20,272 nt of DNA from Poronia punctata (Eukaryota > Ascomycota > Sordariomycetes > Xylariales > Xylariaceae), in assembly GCA_022579005.1 (NCBI GenBank), contig MU401870.1:1-20272 (forward strand), written 5' to 3'. The position numbers and the translations under genes are program-made. Below are positions 1 to 10,185 of the stretch, piece after piece (positions within the stretch are counted from its first letter, which is position 1; each line of letters starts with the position of its first letter). Below the pieces are notes generated by a model. It saw only the letters and a list, made by a program, of their open reading frames with translations, had not been told where the DNA came from and did no database searches.

Positions 1-89
1 TTTATTTTATTTTTATTTTTATAAAAGTTAATATTTTAATATTATAATTTAAATTTAAAAATTAAAGTTTTATTTAAAAAATTTATAAT
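1..89. other. AT-only left flank
   Basis: This stretch is almost pure A and T with only two or three G or C. It is the sequence into which the outer retrotransposon inserted. No coding, RNA or repeat signature can be read in it. Its composition matches the right flank (20180-20272), so the target was already AT-rich, or has since been driven to near-complete loss of G and C. Confidence 0.7.
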
Positions 90-94
90 AAATT
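90..94. repeat. Target-site duplication AAATT, left copy
   Basis: AAATT lies directly before the LTR start TGTTGG and is repeated exactly at 20175-20179, directly after the LTR end CCAACA. A 5-bp duplication is normal for Copia integrases. It shows that 95-20174 entered as one unit, although its 5' LTR is now split. Confidence 0.85.
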
Positions 95-155
95 TGTTGG
101 AATCCCTTCCAATACCCTTGACCTCATTGACCACATTAGGACTATTAGAACGCAA
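95..155 (+). repeat. 5' LTR of copy 2, left fragment (LTR bases 1-61)
   Basis: The fragment begins TGTTGG and aligns base for base with the first 61 bases of the three other LTRs (starting at 2269, 8178 and 19786), differing by transitions only. It holds more G and C than any of them, for example TTGACCTCATTGACC where the others read TTAACCTTATTAACC or more mutated forms. It is therefore close to the unmutated state. Similarity stops abruptly after ACGCAA at 155, and the remainder of the LTR resumes at 13945. Confidence 0.88.
152..155. repeat. GCAA flanking repeat, left copy
   Basis: GCAA is the last LTR sequence before the large insertion and recurs at 13943-13946 where the LTR resumes. It may be a 4-bp target duplication. 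The other LTRs read GCAAAT here and this copy resumes as GCAATAT, so one A would have to have been lost. A shorter duplication or a blunt insertion is also possible. Confidence 0.4.
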
Positions 156-181
156 CTGGGAGCCCCGGAGGTGCAATCAAA

Positions 182-204
182 CCCGAGTTTACGAGAAGTA
201 ATCC
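182..204 (+). repeat. Inverted repeat near left end of the insert
   Basis: CCCGAGTTTACGAG at 182-195 matches the complement of 13930-13943 at 13 of 14 bases, and similarity continues weakly to about 204 through a shared TAAT. It lies 26 bp inside the insertion point. The outer 26 bp are unusually GC-rich, contain GGGAGCCCCGGAGG, and end in another GCAA (173-176). Confidence 0.55.
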
Positions 205-2263
205 TTTTAGCTATGGCTTTAAAAATTACTTGACCTAACCCCCCTAGCCTTTAGCTAATAGCTTTAAAAATTACTTAACCTAACCTCTTTAGCCCTTAGC
301 TTTAAAATTTAACCCTTTTAGCTATAACCTTTTTAGTTACTTTTTTTATTAGCTATAGCTTTAAATTTTACCTTTTATAGTTATAGCTTTAAAAATTACT
401 TAACTTAACTTTATTTAGCTATAGGTTTAAATTTAACCTTTTTAGCTTTTAGCTTTAAAAATTACTTAACTTAACTTTATATAGCTTTAAAATTTAACTT
501 TTTTAGCTATAGCTTTAAATTTTAATATCTTTAGCTATATTTTTAAATTTTAATACTTTTAATTATACTTTAAATAATAAACCCTTTTAGCTTATAACTT
601 TTTTATTTACTTTTTATAGCTATAATGTTTTTAACTATTTTTTTTTAGCTATAGCTTTAAATTTTACTTTTTATAGCTATAACTTTTTTAGTTACTTTTT
701 CTTTTTTTTAACTTTTAGCTTTAAAAATTACTTAACTTAATATTTTTATTTTTTACCTTTAAAATTTATTTTTTATAGCTATAACTTTTTTAATTATTAA
801 TTATAGCTTTTAGCTTAGAAATTATTTAATATAACCTTTTTAGCTTATAGCTATAACCTTTTTAATTACTTTTTTTTAGCTATAGTTTTAAATTTTTACT
901 TTTTTAGCTTTAACCTTTTTAATTACTTTTTATAAGTATAGCTTTAAATTTTAATACTTTTAATTATAGTTTTAAATTTTAACTTTTTTAGCTATAACCT
1001 TTTTAGTTACTTTTTATAGCTATAGCTTTATATTTTAATAGCTTTAATTATAGTTTTAAAAATAATTTAACTTAACTTTTTATAGCTATAACCTTTTTAA
1101 TTACCTTTTTTAGCTATAGCTTTAAATTTTACTTATTATAACTATAACCTTTTTAATTACCTTTTTAGCTATAGCTTTAAAATTTAACTTTTATAGCTAT
1201 AACTTTTTTTAGTTACTTTTTAAACCTCTTTTTCTTTTTTTTTAACTAGCTTTTAGCTTTAAAAATTATTTAATATATAGCTATAGCTTTAAATTATAAT
1301 ACTTTTAATTATAGCTTTAAAAATGACTTAACTTAGATCTTTTAGCTTTTAGCTTTAAAATTTAACCTTTTTAGCTATAACGTTTTTAATTACTACTTAT
1401 AGCTATAACTTTTTTAACTACTTTTTTACTTTTACTTTTAAATTTTAATAGCTTTAGCTTTTAATATTAAAATTTCTTTTTTTTTAATTATAGCTTTAAA
1501 AATTACTTAATTTAACTTTTTTTAGCTATTACCTTTTTAATTACTTTTTTGAATTATAACTTTAAATTTTAAACCTTTACTTTTTAGCTTTAAAAATTAC
1601 TTAATTTAACTTTTTTAGCTTTTAGCTATAGCTTTAAAAATAACCTTTTTTAGTTATAACCTTTTTTATTTTTTTTTTAGCCTTTAGCTGCAAAAATTAC
1701 TTAATTTAGCTTTTTTAACTTTTAGCTTTAAATTTTACTTTTTTAGCCTTTAGCTATAACTTTTTTAATTACTTTTTATAGCTAATATTTTTTAACTACT
1801 ACTTTTAGTTATAGCTTTATATTTTATTTTTTTAGTTTTTAGCTTTAAAAATTATTTAACTTAGGTTTTTTATTTACTTCTTTTTGCTATAGCTTTAAAT
1901 TTTAAGCTTTTTAGCTATAATCTTTTTAATTACTTTTTTAGCCTTTAGGTTTAAAAATTACCTAACTTAGCTTTTTATAGCTATAATCTTTTTAATTACT
2001 TTTTTTAGCAATAACTTTAAATTTTACCTTTTATAGCTATAACCGTTTTAATTACTTTTTTTAGCTATAGGTTTAATTTTTTAACCTTTAGCTTTTAGCT
2101 TTAAAAATTATTTAATTTAACTATTTTTAGCTATAACCTTTTTAGTTACTTTTTTAGCTTTTAGTTTTAAAATTTACTTTTTTTAGTTATAGCTTTAAAC
2201 ATTACTTTTTTAACTATTTTTTTTAGTTATAACTTTAAAAATTATATAACTTAACTTTATATA
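205..2263 (-). repeat. Tandem AT-rich minisatellite, block I, minus-sense part 1
   Basis: This is continuous degenerate repetition of a few words: TAGCTATAGCTTTAAATTTT, CTTTTTAGCTATAACC and TTTAAAAATTACTTAACTT, spaced irregularly by roughly 25-60 bp. Read on the other strand the core gives AAAAGGTTATAGCTA, the core of the plus-sense arrays at 9223-9950 and 12816-13720. The first 100 bases still hold GC-rich versions (ATGGC, GACCTAACCCCCCTAGCC), showing that the AT-rich form is derived. There is no coding potential. The array continues at 8572 after the nested retrotransposon. Confidence 0.75.
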
Positions 2264-2268
2264 GCTAT
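2264..2268. repeat. Target-site duplication GCTAT, left copy
   Basis: GCTAT directly precedes the inner retrotransposon and is repeated exactly at 8567-8571. The pair shows that copy 1 inserted into a GCTAT of the tandem array, after that array already existed. Confidence 0.88.
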
Positions 2269-2657
2269 TGTTAGAATCCCTTCCAATACCCTTAACCTTA
2301 TTAACCACATTAGGACCATTAAAACGTAAATATCTTATAGACATAAATATTTGGTTTTTTATACATTTATTATAGATTGCGTTAAACTTACCTTATTAAA
2401 AAAGTATATGCGCAGTGTACGTATATAGTATATAACCGGTATATAAAAAGTATGCGTCTTTTATGTATTAAATACGTAAGGTGTACGTGTCCCTCTTATA
2501 TTGCTAATAAGTTTTAATTAATTGCAAACTTTTATAGCTATATAAAACTTGCTAAAAAAAGTCCTTATAACTTCCTTTTTCTTTTTATTAATTAAGTTAA
2601 CATAGTACTATAAATAGTAACGTGTTATAATTATATTAACCTTTAGCTAAACTAACA
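2269..2657 (+). repeat. 5' LTR of copy 1
   Basis: The 389-bp LTR starts TGTTAG and ends CTAACA, a 6-bp terminal inverted repeat. It aligns over its full length with 8178-8566 and 19786-20174. It is moderately mutated: the CCAAT box seen in copy 2 reads CTAAT here, while a TATATAAAA is kept upstream of the AGTCCTTATAACTTCC stretch. Confidence 0.92.
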
Positions 2658-3600
2658 CTAATTAGTAGTTAAATTAGCAACTATAAAAAAGCAAGGTTTA
2701 AAGACAGAAACTATTGTTGCACTTGCTCTTAACCTAACTTAAAGTCGCTTTAGCTTTGTATTGCTCTTAAAAACTACTTTAAGTAAAGTGCTAAATAGAA
2801 AATCTAAATTAAATTGCTTTAATAACCCCTTAGTAAAATTATAATATATAAAAAAAGCTAACACGGAATTATAGTACATATTTTATAAGTTATTTAATAA
2901 CAAAACAAAAAATAGTAAGCATTTTTACTACTATAATTAACCTATAGCTAATTTAAAAACCAATTAGCATTAATTTATAATAGTATCGTTATTAAATCCT
3001 AACCTTAGTAGTTACTTTATATCTAATTTAAAAAAGCAACTATAATAAAAAGTTTATTAATTTTAACAGCCTCTTTCTTATCTTAAAAACGCCTATAATA
3101 TAAACCTAAATTAAGCTAAAATATCTAAGAATACTAAAATAGCTATACATCTTCTTTAATAGCATATTATTTTTAAACTTTAAAAAAATAAAAAAATTAA
3201 CTTTAAAATAGCAACAAAAAATAAGCTAAATATATACGTTTTAATAAAAATAACTAAGTACTTACACACACCTTTTAATAACAAAGATTTTCTATAAGCT
3301 ATTTAAAAAGATTTTAAAAAATAAACACGTTAAAATTTTAATACATTAATACATATAATTTAACATATATTATTGCCGATATTATAGCAAAAAGGGCTTA
3401 ACAACACCTTAGCAAACCTTTAAACTTTTATAAGTAACTATTTAGTTACTATTATCTTTAGTAACACAACTATTAAAAGACTTTAATACCCCTTTTTAAT
3501 TTTATTATTTAAAAAAAAAGTATTTAAAATAACCTTTTTATTTAACTCTAATAATAAAAAGTTTATATAACAATATATGTTTAAATTATAATTAATTTAT
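2658..3600 (+). other. Leader and N-terminal region of copy 1, no readable frame
   Basis: The first 40 bases after the LTR (CTAATTAGTAGTTAAATTAG...) are identical to those of copy 2 apart from transitions, and should contain the primer-binding site, but I cannot match it to a known tRNA end. The rest is AT-rich with scattered stops. Copies 1 and 2 differ here by a net 8 bp, so it has been freer to change length than the coding part. An ATG at 3577 aligns with ACG in copy 2 and is probably a mutation product, so I could not fix the true start codon. Confidence 0.5.
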
Positions 3601-6600
3601 AAAGTACTAGTAACTAACTAAAAAGCTTAAGCTTTATAAGCTTTTTAAGCTTTTTAAAGCACTTAACTTGCTTTTTAACCTTTTTTAACCCTTTAAGCAT
3701 TATAAGCTATATAGGCTACGTATACTTTATATACTTTTAAGCGCTTATAACTAGTAAATCTTTTACTTGCTAGCAAGCTAGTTATGCTTTAATAGCAAGC
3801 CGTTTTTACTTAAGCTATTAAGTATAAAAACGTTTTAACTTTATATTTAAATCTTTAAAAATTTAACTATGTTTTGCTTTATAATTTACTTTTAATACGT
3901 TTAATAAACAATACCTTTTTTACTTTTAAAAAAATTACTATGTTTATAAAAATATAGCAAAAAAACCGGAATTATATAAGCAAGCTTTATAACTTATTAT
4001 ATAATAAAATATAAATTTTTATTAATATGTGCTGCTAAATTAAAATAATAAAAAACTAGTATTAAGCTATATTTTTAATAATCTTTAACAAACGCGCTAA
4101 GCAGTACTTTATATAGCAAATTAGCTTTAATAAGTTATAAATAAAAATATATTCTAAGTTAAATTTATATTTTAACAATATTACAAATTAGTTTTAATAC
4201 TTTACTAATTAAATAATAATTATATACTAAAATATTTATAAAAAAAACCTAAACAAAACCCTTATAAAAGCTTTTAACCTTATAATTAACAAAATTATAA
4301 AAGCTTAGCAAGTACTTAGCGCTGCGTATTAAAGTAAAATTTACTTAGTAATAAACGTAGTACGTGCGTATAAAAATATATTTAAGTTTAATATAGCACT
4401 TATTTACTAAAAGCTAACGTTTAAAAGTTTGTTTTTTAACTTTTAAGTATATTTATAAGTAGCAAATAATAGCAAAAGCAGCACTACGTTTTATATAAAT
4501 TATAAATATAATAATTATAGTTATAATAAAAATAATTTAATACTATATTGCTTTAGTTTTAAAAGTAAATTAAACTTATTAAAGCAAAAGTATAAGTATT
4601 TTATATATAAAAAAAATAATTGTTTTTTAACTAATTATTTAATTAAAAAACAACGCAAAATAAAACGCTAGTTTTTTACTACATATAAAACAATTTATAG
4701 CTATAAACTAAATATTAAAATATTTTCTTAATACTTAATAAATATAAAAAGTATTTTTAAAACCGTTTTAAATTTAAACTATAAACAAAATAAAATTAAC
4801 AATAAAACAGCAAAAAAATCTACTTAATTTTTAATAAACGCTATATATATACATTACATTATAAGCAAAAATATATAGCAATCTAAAGCTAAAATGCTAG
4901 CAAATTAATTTATTTTAAATAATTTATATAAAGTAAAATACTAAAGCAAATTATAAAATATAAGTGCTTTTAACTATTTAATAGTTAAAAAAGCGCAATT
5001 AAAAGCGTACCTATGCTTAAATTTAAAAGCAAATATAGTATAAAAACTAAGCAAAGTTTGTATTAAATTTAATAGCAGCAGTATTATTAAAAGTATTAGT
5101 ACAATTTAAATATAAAACCTTTTTAAAACAACTACGTATTACGTTTTAAATATGCTTACTTCTTTTTTATTTTTACTACGCAACGCTAACTACGTTAATG
5201 CTTATTTTAACAACACTAAAAATATTATTATTTAAAATAATAATAATACAATATTAGTTATTTATAAATAAAAATATTTATTTTTTAATATGCACTTTAG
5301 CAAAATAACTATATATTTTACTAAAACTAAGTTATACTAGCTTTATAAACAATTTAAGCACTTTAAAGTAGCAAAACTAAAGCAAATATTAACTATAGCA
5401 AGTTATAAAGTAAATTATTTTATTTTAAAAAAAATTTAAAAATTTTGCTATTATTGCTAAACATATAACTTAGCACTAAAACGCTTTAAATTTACTTTAA
5501 AAAATAACTACAAATTTAACTATAAAGTTATAGTTAACGTAGTTTAAATTAACAAAAAACAGGTTTTTTACGTTATAAATTTAGCTACATTATTTTAAGC
5601 TATAACTTTTATTTAAACAATAAAAGCATATAAGGCATAAAATACACTTTATAAGTGCTAAATTAACGTTTATTAAAAATTGCCTAATTATATAGTATAT
5701 AACTTTAATACTAACTTTGCTTTAAAAAAGTTTTAAACTAGTGCTAGGATTATAAAAATTATATATAAAAAAATGCTTATTAAAGCATATTAAGCACTTA
5801 GTAAAATTAAACGCGCATATGCCCCTTTACGCTACGCTTTTAATATAATTAAAAAAAAAATTAGCTACTAAAACAATAATAAATTAATTTTGTAAATAGT
5901 AGTAAAAGCTTTTAATAACACTGTAAAACTTAATAAACTAATACTTACCCTATTAATATTTAGTACTTATTTGTAAATTAATTACAATTTACTACTGTTA
6001 CCTAAAATTATTTAGCGTATAAAAGCTATTTAAAAAGCTATAAAAGCTATTTAAAATAAAAAAGCAAAAGCAAACATATTATATGCGCTTAATACTTAAA
6101 ATAGCCTTGATTTACTTTTTATTTTTACTTTTTTCTTATAAAGTAAAGTTTTTATTTAGCAAAAAAAGCAAAAATAAAATAGTTCTTTTAAAGTTTAAGC
6201 AATTAAAAGTAAAAACGTTATTGTTAATATAGTTAACAAACTAATAAGGTTTTATTATATATAAGTAAAACTATATTAACGTATAAACAAATTTTTAGTA
6301 AACGTAAACTAAACTAACTATAAAGCAAGTATAAATTAAAATATACCTTTAGCAAAAGTAAAAAACTTATAACCTTTTACTACTTTAGCAATTATTTGCT
6401 ACCTTTATAAAAGACTAAAAAAAAGCAAAACAATAATTATTATATTATAATACTTTTTAATAATATAATTTAAATATATAATAGTACTAAAAACGTACTT
6501 AAACGCAAAAAAAAAAGCAAATTTTTAATTATTATTAAAGCTAAAAGATAAAAGTATTATTTTTACTTTTAGTTTACTTTTTAAAAAATTTAACGCTTTA

Positions 6601-8142
6601 AAAATTAATAATTTTTTAAGCATAAAAATATTTAAGTTTGTTTATTTTAACCTTAAAACGTACTTAAATATTAAGCTATTTTTATTTTAAATAGTATGCA
6701 AAATTAAAAGCAAAACTACTTAGCTTTATAAAAAATTATAACTAGTAGTTTAAAGCTATAATAACTATAAAAAAAAAACAGTTTTATATTAAGCTTTAAT
6801 TATTTAATAAATAAGTTAACAAGTTATACTTATACTTATACTATTTTTAATTTAAAACTATAACGCTTATAGTAAGCTAAAAAATATTATATAAGCATAT
6901 ATATAATTAAAAAATACCCTTTTTTATATTATATATATACGTTTACTTATTAAACTTAAAAAAAAGTACTTTAAAGGTACTATTTTTTAGTTACTTTGCT
7001 TTTTTTATAATTTAGCTAAATCTAGTTTATACTAGTTTTAAACTTATTATAAACACTACTAAAATTAACTTAAAATAGTAATATTAACTTATAACCCTTG
7101 CCTACTATTTATAAAAAGCAAACATAATAAATTTAGTATTATTATAATATAAATAAATAATACTTTATTATTTGCTATACTAGCGTTTTTAGCTAAAAAA
7201 AAAAGCAAACTTTTTAAAGCTAAATTTAAAGCAAAACTAAAGCAATTTTTTAATAAAAAACAAGCTATTAAGTTTAATAGTATAAAAGTTACTTTTTAAA
7301 ATAAAAAAGTAATTTTTATACAAAAAAGTTAAGCAAAAAATTTAACTAAAATTAACTTTGTTTTAGTTAATGCTTTTTAACAATATATTAGCTAAAAAGT
7401 ATATAGTATATATATTAGTAGTATATGTTAACTTAAAGCTATATTTAACTTATTAACAGCTATATAAGTTACTAAACCTATAAAAAACAATATTTAAGCG
7501 TTAAATAAGCAAATTAACTAGCAAATTAAAAATAAGCATTGCAAATTAACATATATACTTTTAAACTTAACAAAAGCAAAGCTATTTATTTTTATAAATA
7601 GATTATTTGCTAACAATACTAACTTAAGCTTTTAAATTAGTTTTATTATTATTTTTGCTACTAAATTAATTTTAAATTATAAACAAAACAAATATAAAAT
7701 TACTAGCAATATTATATACTAAAACTTAAATAAATATAAGCATATTACTTAATTTATTTTTGCTAGTAAACTATATAGTATAGTTAACAAAGTTAACAGC
7801 GCTATTGCTTTATGTACTACTTTATACTTAATTTTTAAAGTACTTAAATTATTTTCGATTTTTTTAGTACTTTATACCAATTTTAAGTTGCTTTACTAAT
7901 ATTTTATAAAACTTAAAAGTATATAAAAAAAACGCTTTATAATTAACGTAATATTGCTACAAAAATTTTATAAAAAAAAAAGATTGCAAAAGTACGTTAA
8001 ATTAATAAAAAAAATAACCTTGCAAATTTGTTTACAAAAAAGACTTTTAACTAAATACTTAAATCCCTTATTATAACAAATTAAATATAAATAAAAATTA
8101 AAGCAATAGTAAATTGCCTATAAATTAAAAACAAAGGCATAA
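3601..8142 (+). pseudogene. Decayed Copia-type Gag-Pol polyprotein (copy 1)
   Basis: A single frame can be followed for over 4 kb with no frameshift but many TAA/TAG, as expected where CAA, CAG and TGG were hit by transitions. Order: a glutamine/proline-rich start with TAA at nearly every Q position (about 3607-3800); Gag (about 3860-4500); a zinc knuckle of C-x2-C-x4-C-x4-H spacing at 4597-4638 with only the third Cys left (4621); a protease-like stretch (about 4825-5260); the integrase zinc finger with its C-x2-C intact (codons 5446 and 5455); and the integrase core with Asn, Asn, Lys at 5536, 5701 and 5809 in place of D, D, E, keeping the D-35-E spacing. Reverse transcriptase follows (about 6530-7320), its catalytic DD now NN at 7156-7161, then RNase H (about 7570-8060) with Asn at 7597 and 7879 and Lys at 7768. 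Integrase before reverse transcriptase marks Copia rather than Gypsy. Recognition is by my reading of the translation, not by a profile search. Confidence 0.85.
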
Positions 8143-8177
8143 AGAAATAAGAATGTAGTTAAAAAAAAAATAGCAAA
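8143..8177 (+). other. Probable former polypurine tract of copy 1
   Basis: A purine-only run of A immediately upstream of the 3' LTR (about 8160-8170), close after the end of the pol frame, occupies the place where plus-strand priming occurs. It is now poly-A, probably because its G residues were converted. The same run is found at about 19769-19779 in copy 2. Confidence 0.5.
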
Positions 8178-8566
8178 TATTAAAATCCCTTTTAATACCT
8201 TTAACTTTATTAACTACATTAGGACTATTAAAATGCAAATATCTTATAAACATAAATATTTAGTTTTTTACATATTTGTTATAAATTACGTTAAACTTAC
8301 TTTATTAAAAAAGTATACGCGTAGTATACGTACATAGTATATAACTAGTATATAAAGAGTACGCGTTCTTTACGTATTAAATACGTAAAGTATACGTGTT
8401 CCTCTTGTATTGCTAATAAGTCTTAATTAATTGCAAACCTTTATAGCTATATAAGACTTGCTAAAAAAAGTCCTTATAACTTCCTTTTTCTTTTTATTAA
8501 TTAAGTTAACATAGTACTATAAATAGTAACGTGTTATAATCACATTAACCCCTAGCTGAACCAATA
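8178..8566 (+). repeat. 3' LTR of copy 1
   Basis: This 389-bp LTR is the same length as the 5' LTR. Its ends are now TATTAA and CAATA because of transitions. It keeps a perfect 11-bp-arm palindrome around one central base at 8368-8390 (CTTTACGTATT and its complement), whereas the 5' LTR copy of that palindrome is damaged. It is followed at once by the GCTAT duplication. Confidence 0.92.
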
Positions 8567-8571
8567 GCTAT
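8567..8571. repeat. Target-site duplication GCTAT, right copy
   Basis: This exact repeat of 2264-2268 directly follows the 3' LTR of copy 1. The tandem array resumes with it. Confidence 0.88.
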
Positions 8572-9160
8572 AACCTTTTTAGCTACTTTTTTAAGCATAA
8601 CTTTTTTAACTACTTTTTATAATTATAACCTTTTAAATTACTTTTTTAAGCTTTAGCTTTAAAGTTAAACTTTAACCTTTTTAGCTTATAGCTTTATAAA
8701 TTACTTAATTAAACCTTTTATAGCTTTAAATCTTAACCTTTATAGCTATAATCTTTTTAACTACCTTTTTAGCTATAGCTTTAAATTTTAACACTTTTAA
8801 TTATAGCTTTAAAAATAAACATCTTAGCTTATAATACCTTTATTTACCTTTTTTAGCTATAACCTATTTAGTTACCCTTTTTAGTTATAACTTTATTATT
8901 TTATTTTTTTAACTATAGCTTTAAATTTTAACTTTTTAGCCTTTAGCTTTTAAAATTACTTAACTTAGCTTTTTTTTTTTAATAATTGCTTTAAACTTTT
9001 TTTTTATAGCTTTAACATTTTTAGTTACTTTTTATAGTTATAACCGTTTTAGTTGCCTAAGCTTACCTCTTAGCTTTTAGCTTTAAAAATTATTTAAGCT
9101 AAACCTTTTATTTACTTCTTTTAGTTATAACCTTTAAAATAACCTTTTTTAATTATAATT
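8572..9160 (-). repeat. Tandem minisatellite, block I, minus-sense part 2
   Basis: This continues the array interrupted at 2263, with the same words (TTTTAGCTATAACC, TAGCTTTAAAAATTACTTAA). Together with 205-2263 it makes about 2.65 kb of minus-sense repeats. The last 140 bases closely resemble 12685-12800, the end of the second minus-sense array, including TTTAAAATAACCTTTT next to the turning point. Confidence 0.7.
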
Positions 9161-9222
9161 ATTATAGTTACTTTTTATAGCTATAGATAATATAGGTTTT
9201 TTTAAAAAGTAATAGTTATAAT
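9161..9222. repeat. Orientation switch I: imperfect hairpin between inverted arrays
   Basis: ATTATAGTTACTTTTT at 9161-9176 pairs with AAAAAGTAATAGTTATAAT at 9204-9222 across a loop of about 27 bp. Here the array turns from minus to plus sense. The loop holds AGATAATATAGG, which has a close relative at the second switch (AAATAATATAGC near 12784). Confidence 0.55.
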
Positions 9223-9950
9223 AAGTAAATTTAAAAGGTTATAGCTTTAGCAAGTTATTTTAAAGGTAATAGCTATAGTAAGTAAATTTAAAAGGTTATA
9301 GCTTTAATAAGTTATTTTTAAAGGTAATAGTTATAGCAAGTAAACTTAAGAGGTTATAGTTATAGCAAGTGAATTTTAAAGCTAATAGCTATAGCAAGTA
9401 AATTTAAAAGGTTATAGTTATAATAGGTTATTTTAAAAGGTTATAGCTATAGCAAGTAAACTTTAAAGGTAATAGCTCTAGTAGGTAAATTTAAAGGTAA
9501 TAGTGATAGCTAATTTAGGTTATTTTAAAAGGTTATATTTATAGCAAGTTAATTTAAAAGTAATAGTTATAGCTAATATAGGTTATTTTAAAAGGTTATA
9601 GCTATAGTAAGTAAATTTAATAAGTTATAGCTATAATAAATTATTTTAAAAGATTATAGTTATAATAGGTTATTTTTAAAGGCTATAGCTTTGCTAGGTT
9701 AATTTAAAAAATAATAGTTATAGTTAATTTAAGTTATTTAAAAATCTATAGCTTTATAATGTTATTTTTAAAGGCTATAGCTTTACTAAGTAAATTTAAA
9801 AGGTAATAGTTATAGCTAATTTAAGTTATTTAAAAAGCTATAGCTTTACTAAGTAAATTTTAAAGGTTATAGCTATAGTAAGTTTTTTTAAAAGGTTATA
9901 GCTATAGCAAGTAAATTTTAAAAGTTATAAACTTTATTTTAGCTAATTTA
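9223..9950 (+). repeat. Tandem minisatellite, block I, plus-sense part
   Basis: Repeats of about 28-35 bp are built on AAAAGGTTATAGCTATAGC followed by AAGTAAATTT or TAATATAGGTTATTT. They are the transition-mutated form of the GC-richer units preserved at 13443-13702 (GGTCATGGCCATGGC plus AGGTGAATTCCAAA). GpC steps survive well in them while TCA, CCA and TCG do not. There is no coding potential. Confidence 0.75.
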
Positions 9951-10185
9951 ACTTTATAGCTATATTATAGCTAGTTTTAAGTAGTATAGCTAAGGAGTTA
10001 TTAGCAGTGCTTAATGCTTAAAAACCTTTTTTATAAAAATAGAAATGTTTTAATAATAGCTATTTTTTATAATAAAAAGAATTTTTTAACTACTTTTAAA
10101 TATATTCTTTTTTATAAAAAACTAAAAGCTTTAAAAGTGTAATTAAACTTAAGTTTATAAAATATAAGCTAGCTATAATTTTTAT
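9951..10185. other. Non-array spacer between block I and block II
   Basis: The array words thin out after TTTTAGCTAATTTAAC and are replaced by less repetitive AT-rich sequence, including AAGGAGTTATTAGCAGTGC and imperfect inverted runs around AAAAGAATTTTTT/ATTCTTTTTTAT. It separates the end of the first plus-sense array from the start of the second minus-sense array. No gene or RNA is recognisable. It could be the central non-repeat part of a foldback element or the seam of a duplication. Confidence 0.45.

Larger units (their letters stand above)
2269..8566 (+). mobile_element. Inner Ty1/Copia-like LTR retrotransposon (copy 1), full length
   Basis: This is a 6298-bp element with two 389-bp LTRs (2269-2657 and 8178-8566), TG at the 5' end, CA at the 5' LTR's 3' end (mutated to TA at the 3' LTR), and an exact 5-bp target duplication. 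Its interior encodes one decayed Gag-Pol frame. From the proline/glutamine-rich region onward it is collinear with copy 2 at a constant offset of 11608, so no net insertion or deletion separates them over about 4.9 kb. It is nested in the tandem array that itself interrupts copy 2, making it the youngest of the three insertions. Confidence 0.92.

Noticed and set aside
205..2263. CRISPR-like array
   Set aside because: The repeats are degenerate, variable in spacing, without unique spacers, and belong to a eukaryotic repeat context with LTR elements.
2658..2690. Primer-binding site matching a specific tRNA
   Set aside because: The sequence after the LTR is conserved between copies but matches no tRNA 3' end or initiator-tRNA fragment that I can identify, and mutation may have altered it.
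3577..3579. ATG as the start codon of Gag-Pol in copy 1
   Set aside because: The aligned codon in copy 2 is ACG. A C-to-T transition would create this ATG, so it is more likely a mutation product than the ancestral start.
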